Source: Phaseolus vulgaris | Lineage: Eukaryota; Streptophyta; Magnoliopsida; Fabales; Fabaceae | Assembly (NCBI RefSeq): GCF_000499845.2 | Contig: NC_023749.2 | Location: 12,675,625-12,739,624, forward strand | Direction of reading: 5' to 3' | Length of the DNA: 64,000 nucleotides | Shown: piece by piece, positions 1-11,207 of the stretch | Position numbering within the stretch: position 1 is the stretch's first letter | Layout: the number at the start of each line of letters is the position of its first letter | Made by a program: the position numbers and the translations under genes | Notes under the pieces: model-generated | The model's input: only the letters and a program-made list of their open reading frames with translations | Told to the model about the DNA's origin: nothing | Databases searched by the model: none

Positions 1-776
1 CAACAGTATAGGCGTGTTGACAAGGCGCCAGGTCGGCAGAAGAGGAGGAAGTCGGGGGGCTCGTGAAGTCGCTAGTTGTTAAGTTGGCGTGTTCCGATCT
101 TCAGCATACCAGGCGATCGCCCAGTAGAAGGTAAAGTCGCCAGATGTAAACTCAGGCGACCAAGCGATTGGAGATCGCCAGAGCAAGCACATCGCCAGAG
201 ATGAAGGTGAAGCAGATTATGAAGGCGGCCGGCGAGACCACAGGGAAGGTGTACGAAGGCACCCTAACTCGCCAGTTCCAACAGATATCGCACTCCCAAG
301 TTAGCTATGCACTGGGCAGTACCATGCATAAATAACTTAGCCAAAAAGAGAGTCAGAAGCAGCGCCCAAGTCAAGGAGGCTCCAGATGATGGCACGTGTA
401 CGACTGGATGCGAGCCACGTGTCCAGGTCTGTAACTGCTAGGAGAGAGAAAGTAACCAGGTATATAAGAGTTCTCAACGAACTTTCTGAGGTACGCGCAC
501 GTTCAGATTATACTCTTTACGCTTGCGAGTTCTAGAGCTTACTGTGAGAGAGAACATTGCACGGTTCCTTGAGATTTTCTTGAGTGTTCTTGCTCTTAGT
601 ATTCGGTGGTTCGGTCACTGACTTGGGCGTTGGAGTGCGATCGGCCGCAGCGGCGCCGCTCTGTTCTTTTACAGGTTCTTGAGGTGGATCTTGAAGAAGG
701 ACGGAGGTTCGAAGCGGTGCACGAGTCGATCCTTTGACGAGGCAGGTTCCAACGTTTTGGTCAACAGGCAGGATCA
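1..776 (+). repeat. 5' LTR of the Tat element (left end cut by window)
   Basis: Base 1 aligns with 11251, and the match runs to 776/12026, where both copies end in ..GGATCA before diverging. I count 13 substitutions and no indels over 776 aligned bases (about 1.7%), mostly transitions. The LTR drives the gag-pol transcript; a TATA-like box lies at 461. Confidence 0.95.
393..470 (+). promoter_or_regulatory. LTR core promoter: two G-boxes and a TATA box
   Basis: CACGTG occurs at 393-398 and 416-421; the second reads CCACGTGTCC, fitting the ABRE core ACGTGKC. TATATAAG follows at 461. The same arrangement is kept in the 3' LTR (11643, 11666, 11711). G-box/ABRE elements bind bZIP factors in plants, so ABA or stress responsiveness is plausible but inferred. 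Confidence 0.6.
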
Positions 777-797
777 TCAGGCGCCCACCGTGGGGCC
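777..797 (+). other. Primer-binding-site-like segment and start of leader
   Basis: Directly after the 5' LTR the sequence reads TCAGGCGCCCACCGTGGGGC. GGCGCC-type motifs at this point are usual for the primer-binding site of plant gypsy elements; I do not assign the tRNA. The leader then runs to the gag ATG at 1144 with no gene of its own. Confidence 0.55.
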
Positions 798-1143
798 GTG
801 TAAAACCTGTTCCCATCCACAGCGTGAGTTCTTGGAGGTTTTCGAAGTTTTCTGCGTGGTTGTGTGCTGGTGCAACCATCGTTCGCTGTTTGCTTGAGAT
901 TTGTTCGGTGTTTTCGCACTTTCCACCGTTCGTTTGGATTTTTGTTCGGTGAAGTGAAGTTTTCTGCTGTTTACGTGCGATTTGTTTGGTGGAGTTTGAG
1001 TTCTTTCGCTCGTTTGGTTTCTTTGAAGGTTCGCGGTGCTCTTGAGTTTTTGCAGAGTTACGCGCAGTTTTCCCGATTGATCGCTGAATCGATCGTAGCT
1101 GAAGTAGGTGTTGTTCGCTGCATTCTGTGATTCGCTAAGTTTC

Positions 1144-3058
1144 ATGAGAAAAATGAGAAGCAATCGTTCATGTCCGGTTGCGCCCGTCGCTGCTGAAGGC
1201 GCCGCCGCCATGACCATGGAGCAGATGGCAGAGATGATGCGTTCATTGCAGGCAACTGTGGAAGCCTCGCGCGTAGAACAGGCGAGAATGCATGAGGACC
1301 TGGTCGCCTCTCGCGCCAGGAATGAGGAGCTTAGCAAGATGACTGAGGAGCTGCGTCAAGCTCTTCAGGAGCAGCAAGAGCGTTCTACTGCTGAAGAGGT
1401 TGCGCCGTCGTCGCCACCTCGTGTTTTTCCTATGCCTTTTGTTCAGGCGATTACTGACACGCCTATTCCTGCAAGTGTGGTCCCTGTTAAGGCTGTTTTC
1501 ACCGGCGTGGAGGATCCTGAGGCTCATCTCACCACGTTCCATACGCAGATGATGCTGTCGGGGGGATTAGACGCCGTGTATTGCAAGATGTTCGTGAGCA
1601 CGCTCCAGGGAACGGCGCTGGAATGGTTTGTGAGCCTGCCTAACGGTCACATAACCAGTTTTCAACAGTTCTCGAAGATTTTCGTCGAGCAGTACATTGT
1701 GAATAAGGCACCGCCCAGGGTGTCTTATGATTTGTTTGATATAAGGCAATATCAGGGAGAGTCCCTCAGAGACTACCTGAATCGCTTTGGGGCGCAGATG
1801 GTCCGATCGCCGGCCAAAGATGAAGAAATGCTGGTCTATGCATTCAAGAAGGGCGTGTTGTCGGGACCGTTCTGCGAGGCGTTGATCAGGGCACACCCCG
1901 CCACGTTTGCTGAGGTTAGGCGACTTGCGGTGGCCCACATCGCCGACGAGAGCGAGGTCGCCGAGAAGAGAGGAAGCGTGGCACCCGCTAGGCCACGCGC
2001 CCAGACCAGGATCCAGCCGCAGAGGGTGCTGGAGACAGCGGCGGCCAGGAGGGATCAGAGGACTCGCCATCCTTATGATCCAAGGAAGAACAAGGGTAGG
2101 GGCCAAGGACGCCAGCAACCAGCACGCCGGGAATACAATCGCCCGCCTAAGCACAAGTTTGTCATGGGATTGGCGGATCTGATCGTCATTCCCAACATAT
2201 CCGCTAGGTTGAAAGCGCCAGAGAGGGTGGGCGACAAGGTGCTGGGACCAAAGCCAGACGCCCGGTGTGAGTTTCACCAAGGCTTTGGCCATACAGTGGA
2301 CTCGTGCTTAGCATTAGGATACCAGCTCGACGATCTGGTTAAGAGCGGGTTCCTGAATGATTATTTGTTGGACAGAAGGACGGGGGGCACGTCGAGCTCC
2401 CAACCAGCAGGTGCTGAGGCTCAGCAGCACGAGATGCCTACGCACGGAGAAATCCACACCATCGCAGGGGGTTTCTCAGGCGGTGGATGCACCGCATCAC
2501 AGAGGAAGAAGTACGCTAGGGCTGTGATGACGGTGGATATGTTTGAAGACCACTCGCCAGAAGTGGATATTACATTCACCAAGCAAGATCTCCGGGATGT
2601 TGTGCCTCATGACAACGATCCCATAGTAATTTCGTTGATAACAGCAGGAAGGAAGGTCCACAGGGTGCTGGTGGACCAAGGAAGCTCGGCAGATGTGATG
2701 TTCTGGCCGACTTTCACGCAGTTGGAGCTGCCCCTTGACCAGCTGAGGCCCTATGGAGGGTGTTTGTATGGGTTCGCTGGTGACCAAGTGGAGGTCAGAG
2801 GGGTACATAGAGTTAAGGACAACGTTTACAGACGTGGCGGGTTCAAGAACGGAAAAAATCAAATACCTCGTTGTAAACGCTCCTTCAGCGTACAACATCC
2901 TGTTGGGAAGACCCACGTTCAACAGGATAGGTGCCATACCATCGACCCGGCACATGAAGGTGAAGTTGCCGTCCATGGAGGGGGTGGTCATCACAATCAA
3001 ATCCGATTAGAAGGAAGCAAAGAAGTGCTATGAGAATAGCCTGAAAAACAAGAGATCG
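1144..3058 (+). pseudogene. gag-protease of the Tat element, frameshifted
   Basis: The first ATG in frame is at 1144. The N-terminal part is a glutamate-rich coiled coil (about residues 20-90). A retrotransposon gag domain follows (about residues 117-265, with the ALEWF and YLNRF motifs), then a basic stretch and a variant zinc knuckle, CEFHQGFGHTVDSC, near residue 375, in which His replaces the second Cys. The aspartic protease starts near residue 480, with VDQGSSADV at 2671 as active site (DQG rather than the commoner DTG/DSG). Gag packages the RNA and the protease cuts the polyprotein. An extra G in the run at 2800-2803 shifts the rest of the protease (with its ILLGRP motif near 2900) into another frame, and an in-frame TAG lies at 3008-3010. 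The frame then runs on without a new start into pol. Confidence 0.9.
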
Positions 3059-6000
3059 GTGAGTTACGTAACAACCACCCTGCCTCCTGGTGTGAGGCCC
3101 AAATCGACGGTAACAGAAGAGATCGCCGGAAGGGACGTGGAGATGGTGGACGCAGAGCTGGGGGAGGGGAATGCTGGTCTGGAGGAGGAAGAGGTAAGGA
3201 ATCGCCCTGAGGAAGCGAGAGAACTGGGAATCGCCAGGGCGGTGATCGCCAGAGAAACCAGACCAAAACCCGTCGAGCAGTGGCTCGAGAGAGAAATCGG
3301 GGGAAAGATCTTCAAGCTAGGAAGATCCCTGGAGGTTGAGCTCCAGGACCAGATCGCCAAGGTGATTGAGCGGCATCTGGACGCGTTTGCATGGTCCGCT
3401 TCGGACATGCCCGGGATCGATCCCGACTTCCTGTGCCATCATCTGGCGATGGACAACTTGGTAAGACCAGTGCGGCAAAGAAGAAGAAAGTTCAACGAAG
3501 AGAGGAGGCAGGCGATCAGGGACGAAACACAGAAACTCCTCGCTGCAGGCCACATCAGGGAAGTTCAGTATCCTGAATGGTTGGCAATGTCGTGCTGGTG
3601 AAGAAGAGTAACGGGAAATAGCGCATGTGCGTCGATTTCACTGACCTAAACAAGGCTTGCCCAAAGGATTCGTATCCTTTACCAAGCATAGACGCCCTGG
3701 TGGATAGTGCTGTAGGGTGTAAGCTGTTGAGCTTCCTGGATGCCTTCTCGGGGTATAATCAGATTAAGATGCATCCCATGGATGAAGAGAAGACAGCCTT
3801 CATGACGGAGAGATCGTGCTACTGCTACAAGGTGATGCCGTTTGGGCTGAAGAACGCGGGGGCCACATACCAGAGGCTGATGGATCGAGTACTTGCACCG
3901 ATGCTGGGAAGGAACGTGCAAGCGTACGTTGATGATATGGTCGTGACCTCGCCGGAAAAGAGCAAGCACGTTGCAGACTTGGAAGAATTGTTCACGACGA
4001 TCGCCAAGTTCAGATTAAAGCTTAATCCAGAGAAATGCATTTTCGGCGTGGAGGCTGGAAAGTTTTTGGGTTTCCTCTTGACTGAAAGAGGCATAGAGGC
4101 CAACCCTGATAAGTGTGCCGCCATCCTGGCGATGAGGAGCCCAGCCACGGTGAAGGAGGTTCAACAGCTAATAGGTCGGATGGCAGCCCTGTCTCGCTTT
4201 GTGTCAGCTAGCGGAGAAAAGGGCTATCCCTATTTCCAGTGCTTGAGGCGCAATAACAAGTTTGCGTGGACGAAGGAGTGCGAGGAAGCCTTTGTCAAGC
4301 TGAAGGAATATCTGGCGAGCCCGCCGGTCTTGTGCAAACCGCTGTTGGGAACCCCTCTCAGGTTGTATTTTGCTGTAACTGAGAGGGCCGTGAGTGCGGT
4401 GCTCGCCCAGGATCAAGATCAGGCTCAAAAGCCTATTTATTTTGTGAGTAAGGTGTTGCAGGGCCCCGAAACGAGATATCAGGCCCTGGAAAAGGCTGCG
4501 CTGGCTGTGGTATTTTCGGCGAGGAGGTTGCGCCACTATTTCCATAGCTTCACCATTCTGGTGATGACTGACCTGCCCATCCAGAAGGTCTTGAAGAAGC
4601 CTGACGTTGCAGGAAGGATGGTGAAATGGGCAGTAGAATTGTCAGAGTTTGATACTAAATATGAGCCTCGAGGCCCGATCAAGGGGCAAATCTTTGCAGA
4701 TTTCGTGGTTGAGCTCTCATCTGAGGCGACGCGAGTTGAAGGGGACGACTTCCGTTGGGTACTCTCGGTGGATGGATCATCGAACCAGCAGGGCAGCGGT
4801 GCTGGAGTCATTTTGGAAGGACCCAACGGCGTGCTGATCGAACAATCTTTGAGATTTGCCTTCAAAGCCAGTAACAATCAAGCAGAATATGAGGCGCTGA
4901 TCGCTGGGATTTTGCTGGCCAAGGAGATGGGAGCCAGGGTGTTAATGGCCAAGAGCGACTCGCTGCTAGTCACAGGGCAAGTAACAGACGAGTTCCAGGC
5001 TAAAGATCCACAAATGGCGGCTTACTTGGAGTATGTGCAGGAATTGAAGAGTTCCTTTGCCTCCTTTGAAGTAGTGCATGTGCCCAGAGAGCAGAATGCC
5101 CGAGCTGACTTGCTAGCTAAGCTCGCCAGCTCAGGCAAGGGGGGTAGGCAGAGGACGGTGATTCAAGAAACTCTGAAGACGCCGAGAGCATTTGTGGCAG
5201 ATCACCTGGTTCTTCAGATAAGCAAGTTGACGGAGAAAGCAGCGAGAAGTCATAAGTCCCTGACGCAGGAAACGTTGAGATCGCCGAGAATTAGAGCATG
5301 TCGAGGAGAGAAGGTGAACATGACGCAGGTCTGCGCGATCCATGAGCCAGACACCTGGATAACACAGTACAAGCGATGCCTGGCAGATGGCCTTCTCCCA
5401 CTGGATCCGACAGAGGCTAGGAAGGTAAAGAAAAATTCTAGCAAGTACACGTTGATTGATGGCGATCTGTACAGGTTTGGATTCACTCACCCACTCCTGG
5501 AAATCGTACATGGCGAGAAGTGCACGAGAATCATGGCAGAGCTCCACGAGGGTATATGCGGGAGCCACGTCGGGGGTCGAGCTCTGGCCGCAAGGACTCT
5601 CCGTGCAGGGTATTACTGGCCATCGATGAGAGAAGACTGCAAGAAGTATGCCCAATGTTGCAAACAATGGCAACAGCACGCCGATTGGCACAAGGCGCCT
5701 CCCGAAGAGTTGAAGTCGATCTACAGCCCTTGGCCGTTTCATACTTGGGGAATCGACATCCTGGGACCTTTCCCGCTGGCGATCAGGCAGATGAAGTACT
5801 TGGTGGTGGCGATTGAGTATTTCACCAAGTGGATCGAAGCAGAGCCAGTGGCCCAGATCACCGCACACAAGATCGAAGGTTTCGTGTGGAAGAATATTGT
5901 GTGCCGGTTTGGAGTGCCCAAGCGCCTGGTGTCAGACAATGGGACTCAGTTTGCAAGCCACTTGTTGAAGAAGCTGTGCGAAGGGGTGGGAATTCAACAA

Positions 6001-6582
6001 GTGTTTGCATCCGTCGAGCACCCTCAGACGAATGGCCAGGTGGAGTCAGCTAATCGGGTGTTGCTGAGAGGTTTGAAAAGAAGACTAGAGAAAGCCAAAG
6101 GAAGCTGGGCTGAGGAGGTACCCCGTATAGTCTGGGCGTACCACACCACCGAGCAGTCAGGAACCCATGAGACCCCATTCAGCTTGGTCTATGGGTGTGA
6201 TGCAATGATTCCAGTAGAGATCCAGGAGAGCTCGCCGAGATTCCAGAACTTTGTAGAGGAAGACTCGAATGAAGAGAGAAGGCTGAACCTGGATCTACTG
6301 GATGAAGTCAGGGAAGAGGCGAGATTGAAGGCTGAAGCAGTGAAGAGAAGGGTTGAACGAAGATACAACTCGAAGGTGATGCCAAGACAGTTTAGAGAAG
6401 GCGACCTGGTGATGAGGAAAGCCCACCAGTACGAGATGGAGAATAAACTGTCGCCCAAGTGGACAGGGTCGTTCAGAATAACCGAGGCGTTCGGGAACGG
6501 CTCCTACCGCTTAGAGACATTGGAAGGAGGGGCGATTCCTCGCACTTGGAATGCCACGCACCTGAAGTTGTATTGCAGTTAA
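3059..6582 (+). pseudogene. pol: RT, two RNase H domains, integrase
   Basis: Pol continues in the frame entered at 2803. One base is missing near 3586 and a TAG stands at 3619-3621, both at the start of reverse transcriptase. From 3625 a 985-codon frame is open to the stop at 6580. Counting from 3625: RT residues 1-170 with the YVDD catalytic loop at 101-104; a gypsy RNase H to about 370; a second, archaeal-type RNase H at about 385-515 (SVDGSS, NQAEYEAL, KSDSLL, ENARADLLAKL-like end); then integrase with zinc-finger histidines, the catalytic D in GIDILG, D in SDNGTQF and E in QVESANR. The second cysteine of the zinc finger is Trp (TGG 5668-5670, residue 682), which should weaken metal binding. 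The polyprotein copies RNA into DNA and inserts it. The nearly open frame fits the low LTR divergence. Confidence 0.93.
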
Positions 6583-7976
6583 GAAGCCTTGTAAGTAAAG
6601 ACAAACGCGAAGTTATATTACAATGTCTCTGTTAAAACAGTTTGAAGAGGGCACTCTTTTTTCCCTAAGGAGGGTTTTTAATGAGGCCACCCAATAAAGA
6701 GAAGTTTTCGAAGTACAAGTTGTTTTAGATTGCGTGCCTGTTGTTTTCAGAAAGTTTTGAAGAAAGACCTTGTCACTTGTATGTGGCTTAAGGCAAGTTA
6801 AAGATATGTTACATGCTTTCTAAAAAGTTTTAAGTCCTCATCGTCTTTCGGCGATCGGAGGCACCAGTTAAAAGTTTTAAGCCCTCATCGTCTTTCGGCG
6901 ATCGGAGTCACCAGTTAAAAGTTTTAAGTCCTCATCGTCTTTCGGCGATCGGAGGCACCAGTTGAAAGTTTTAAGTCCTCATCGTCTTTCGGCGATTGGA
7001 GGCACAAGTTAAAGTTAAAGTCCTCATCGTCTTTCGGCGGTCGGAGGCACCAGCTAAAAGACCTCAACGCCCTTGCGCGTCCTGAGGCGAGTTAAAGACC
7101 TCCTCGCCGTCGAGCGAGTGCAGGCGAGGAAGAGCGAAAAGTCCTCAGTGTTTCTGGGGGCGAGGAGATGTAACCCCTGGGGCAATGTAGAGGCACCAGT
7201 GAAAAGTCCTCAGTGTTTCTGGGGGCGAGAAGATGTAACCCCCGGGGCAATGTAGAGGCAAGTAAAAGACCTTCTCGCCTATGAGCGAGTTCAGGCAAGT
7301 AAAAGACCTTCTCGCCTATGAGCGAGTTCAGGCAAGATAAAATCCTTCTCGTCTCGAACGAGTTCAGGTACGGTGTTAAGGGTGGAGGAAGTTTGGAAGG
7401 TGGCTAAGGTAGGTTCGAAGAGAACGCCTAGCCACCCGGTCTTTTATTCTGAAGTTCAAGAGGGTAGAGAAGGATTCGAAAGGCGCCTCTACCCCCAGAT
7501 AAAAGAACAATGGCCAAAGCATGAAGCCAGAAAGAAGCTGATATCGCCAAGAGTCTTTGGCGACCAGGAAAAGTTCAAGCAGCGGCGAGAAAGTTAAAAA
7601 CCCATGCTGATGGAGCAGATCGGGTGAAGAAATGTTTTAAGCCAGTGGTTGAGTTGAAGTTCGTTGCTTGAAGAGTGATTTTACGTTAAGGTTAATTGCC
7701 TTAAGATTACGAGCTGTGAAAGTGATTATTGCTTGAAGTTGAAATGGTTCGAAACAGTTAAGTGCAAGATCGGGCCTACAAAATTACTAAGTTATTTTTG
7801 CTGAAGTAAAATTGTGCAAGGAAAGTTGAAGCAGGCAAAGAAATTGCAGAAAGAAATACAAAGGCAATTTCATTAAAGTAAATAACAGTTCAAAGCACAT
7901 GTATAGAAAAAGAAGAAAGTTCATTACAACAGCATACAACGAAAAAGCATAAAGGTGGTGGATGAGGGGAAATTGA
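6583..7976. other. Non-coding spacer of the Tat element
   Basis: This stretch between the pol stop and the 3' end of the antisense gene has no convincing gene. It holds the minisatellites listed separately (6834 to about 7370) and otherwise simple A/G-rich sequence. It would be 3' UTR for both convergent transcripts. Confidence 0.6.
6834..7370 (+). repeat. Three successive minisatellite blocks
   Basis: Block 1: five units starting at 6834, 6881, 6928, 6975 and 7020 (period 47, 47, 47, 45), each with TCATCGTCTTTCGGCGATCGG followed by AGGCACCAG. Block 2: two units at 7141 and 7206 (period 65) beginning GTCCTCAGTGTTTCTGGGGG. Block 3: units at 7268, 7305 and a diverged third near 7342 (period 37) with TTCTCGCCTATGAGCGAG. 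All share a CCTC.., short self-complementary core and ..AGGCA ending, as if amplified from one ancestral hairpin unit. Minisatellites in the 3' non-coding region are known in Ogre/Tat elements. Confidence 0.9.
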
Positions 7977-10608
7977 TCAGTCTTCGACAGGAACCACCTT
8001 ACCATCCACCACCTCGTTGTTCAAAGACACCATGCTGAGATCCAGATCGAGGAACAAGCATGCAAACTGTTCCCGTGCAGCAGCGAATCCAGCAGCCAGA
8101 ATTTGGGCAGAACTCATGTTAAGATCTTCAATCTGCTTCTGGAGTCCTTCAGTTTGTTCCTTCAGCCCCTTATTCTGCTGCTCCAGCTCTTCGATTTGCT
8201 TCTTGAGTTTTTCGTTGATCTCTTGAGCTTGGAGAAGGTCTTCAACAACCTTCTTGGATTCCGCTTGCACTTGGCCCAGTTCAGCAGTGATCTTCCCTTT
8301 CTCTTTGTTGGCCTCGGCAAGCTCAGCAATGGCGTTGTCCCTCGCCTTCTCCACCTTACCAAGGAAGATCTCCCGATCAGCAGACCTCTGCTCTAGTTTC
8401 TTCACCTTGGCGGCATCAGTTTTTATCGAAGCTTCCAAGTCAGCCACCTTAACGCGATAAAGCACAATCTTACTCTCTAGTTCGATCTTTTCTTGAGCCA
8501 GTTGTTGTACCTTATGGCGGAGTTCAGTGGCCTCCTTGCGCGCCAATCGGAGCTCGGTGCTCATCGCATCTTCTACTCGGGAGTGTTCAATCTCCGCGAG
8601 CGTCAGATTGAAGGACAACTTCTCCACCTCAACCTTCATGGTGCTGTTCTCAGTTTTAAGGTTGAAGAGGTCGTCCTGGAGCTTCCTGGTGGAGCTCTGC
8701 ACAGCTCTAGTTATGATGGCGGGGATGTCTTCTGCTATCATCTTCAGCTTAGCAGACAAAGGCTCCCACATTCTCGTGACCTCAAGAGGGAGGTTTGCTG
8801 CTTGGAGAGGCGATGGGTTGGCCTGTTGTTGGTTTTCGTCGCCACTTTCTTTAGTTGGCTCTTCAATAGGCACTTCTGGGCGTGTTGGCGACGTCGGGGA
8901 TTCGGTAATCAGGATTGGAGAGGTATGGGCAACCTCATCCCCGATCGGAGCAATGTCTGCGGCTGAAGTGTTTGAAGGAGGACCCCCTCCAGCTGATACA
9001 TACGGTGTGGAGGCGCTCGGGGGGTCCTCCAAGAAATTGTCTTCGGCGGCCTCAACCGCGGGTGGTGCAGTTGCCAATGGAATGGCTTGGACTGGGAAGC
9101 AGGAGCTGGTGGAGATGGCATTGTTGGGGGTGGAGCAGGCGTGGATGGCGGCGTTGAGGTGGGAAGAGGGGGTGGTGCAGGTGGTGAAGAAAGTGCCACC
9201 CTCTTCCTCTTCGTGACAAGGCCATCTTCAGTGGCCTCGTCGTCTTCCTCCTCCTCCTCGTGGACTACCTGGGGAGCTTTCCTCTTGGGCCTTTTGAGGA
9301 CAAGTTTCTTTCGTTGAGTGGCGGGTTGGATATCGAAAGGAGCTGGGTCCTTGGGTGGCGATCGGCCCTGTGTGGCGGCGATCTCCACCACGGAATTTGG
9401 CACTGTTTGAGAGCCCGTTGCCAACCCATGGAGTCGGGCGAGCGTCCTTAATTCAGCAAGCTTGTCCTGGCCCAACATGTTATCTGCATAAGAGCAAAAA
9501 TGCATGGGTTAGTTCAGAGAGAAGATAAATGCATAAGGCGGTATGCAACAGCAAAACAGATGAAGGGTGCAGAAAAATAAAACCAAAGTCTTGCGCACAA
9601 CGCACAAGACGCCCAGAAACAGTTAACAGAAGCAAGTATTAAAACAAGAAGCTTGAATGTTCTAACCTATTCGAATTTCGAGTTGGTCCTCGAAGAATTC
9701 GAAGCAGATCAGGGTGGTGGTGAGGAAGGTGATGTTGGCATCCGCCACGCTCTTCCAAAAGAAGCAGAGATCCCTGTCCAATGCACCCATGCTATCAGGA
9801 CTTCTAGGTCTCCTGAAGCAGCTCTTGGACTCTTTGCTCCCCTTGTTTACCCAGTACAAGGGGAAGTCGTCGAGTAGGGAAGCGTCCTTGTCGTTGGGGC
9901 GCACTTGGACGAACTTTCCCTTCCAGTCTTTATAGGATTGCTGGAAGATGGAGAGGATTGATCTCCCAGCAATCCCATTCAAGCTTACCCATAGGCGGTC
10001 TCCTGGGTGCTTGGCTTCAAAGAGAAACAAAAATACATCTACGGATGCGGGCAACCCCAGATGATCGCACATCACTTGGAATGCTCGCACAAACGCCCAG
10101 CTGTTGGGGTGGAGCTGGGTGGCGGCAATGTTGAGCTCGGTAAGGAGCTCCCTCTCAAAACGTGTAAAGGGAAACCTGAGTTTCACCTTCTTGAATAGGG
10201 TTGTGTAGACGAAACAGAAGGCTCCGCCGTGGTTTGCCTTGTCGTCAGCGCAAACTGGCAGACCAGGGGGGCAAGGTAGCACTGTCATCCTCTCGTCGTG
10301 CTCCTTGTGGAATGATTGGTGAGGTACATCCCCCTTAGTCAATCGCAAAACTGCCCCAGCAGTGTTCACGGAAGATGTTTCCCCCAACAGGGTCGAGTTG
10401 GCCCAGGGATATAGTTTCTTGAAGTCTGGTGGGGGACGGAAGCTCCTCCGGTGACAGGCGGGGTAGCCTGGGCCAGATTGGGGCGGGAAGGTGCAGGCCT
10501 CTCAGCCTGGGAAGATGAAGCGCCACGTACTCGCGGTGGGTCGTGTGCTTGTGAAGAGGGGTTTCGTGATGAAGGAGGAGGATTCGGGGTGATCTTTGTG
10601 CGAGCCAT
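7977..10608 (-). pseudogene. Antisense two-exon gene of the Tat element (gypsy-type transposon protein plus coiled coil)
   Basis: Read on the - strand, an ATG at 10608 (MARTKITPNPPP..) opens exon 1, ending at 9667. A GT-AG intron spans 9666-9484 (183 bp; donor G|GTTAGA, acceptor TATGCAG|AT) and exon 2 runs from 9483 to the TGA at 7977-7979. The splice keeps the frame (..EIRI/DNMLGQDKL..). Exon 1 has a proline/serine-rich head, then a domain resembling the Pfam family 'putative gypsy type transposon' (LRFPFTRFERELL, HPNSWAFVRAF). Exon 2 has two basic nuclear-localisation-like clusters (KRPKRK, TKRKRV), an acidic run, a Pro/Ala linker, and about 200 residues of coiled coil (8000-8740). Two single-base shifts are needed, near 10440-10455 and 9085-9105. 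The product would be roughly 800 residues; its function is unknown. Antisense extra ORFs are recognised in Tat and Athila lineages. Confidence 0.8.
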
Positions 10609-11193
10609 TGTTGCAGCTGCAAAGGAAGAAGAAAAGGAAAAATGGTCAGGGGTCACAGAGGCTGACTCGATCATGGAAGAAAGGTGAAAAACGAACGAAC
10701 GTAGGTTCGTTGCGACGATTGACGAAGCCCTAAGTTACGTAGAAGGAGAAATGGAAAAAGCAACCCACAACGTATGCACCAGACAGTTACAGGATGATGC
10801 GAATCGATTAAAATGCAGGAAAAACCAGCAGAAGAAGGAAAGGAAGTACCTTTTTATGATCAGAAAGGCGATGAAGAATGTTGGTGATTCAGAGAGTTGA
10901 AGAACGTCGAGAGCTTTTTCGCAGAAGAAGGTTAGAGCGTTTGTGAATACGAAGGAAAGTGATGGAACAGTGTGGAGTGAAAATGGGTTTAAGGGTTTTT
11001 CGAAATAGGTTTGGGAAGCGCAAACGGTAACTGAAGGTAACCGTTGATGAAGCCACGTGTCGAGCGATGGGTGAGGGGTTTGGTGGAGCGTCAGAGAAGC
11101 AGAAGGTACAACCGCTTGGAATTCTGCGTCAGTGCCACGTAGGTCGGTGTTGACGTGACTCTTTCAGTCTTTTCGCTGGACAAGTCTTCGCTT
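10609..11193. other. Putative promoter side of the antisense gene
   Basis: No gene is visible. The stretch lies upstream of the antisense ATG at 10608 and upstream of the polypurine tract, so it must hold the promoter or leader of the antisense unit if that is transcribed from inside the element. I see no clear TATA box. Confidence 0.4.
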
Positions 11194-11207
11194 AAGACTG
11201 GGGGGCT
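11194..11207 (+). other. Polypurine tract of the Tat element
   Basis: AAGACTGGGGGGC lies immediately before the TGTGTACC start of the 3' LTR and would prime plus-strand synthesis. The exact LTR start could be 11208 or 11210. Confidence 0.75.

Noticed and set aside
777..1337. 186-codon open frame on the - strand over the Tat leader and gag start
   Set aside because: It lies opposite gag, starts in leader sequence and has no family likeness; a shadow of coding bias.
6834..7370. Regular repeats that could suggest a CRISPR array
   Set aside because: The units are contiguous without unique spacers and lie in a plant retrotransposon; minisatellite instead.
7787..8005. Short hydrophobic - strand frame downstream of the antisense gene
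   Set aside because: It overlaps the 3' end of the coiled-coil gene in another frame and lacks homology.
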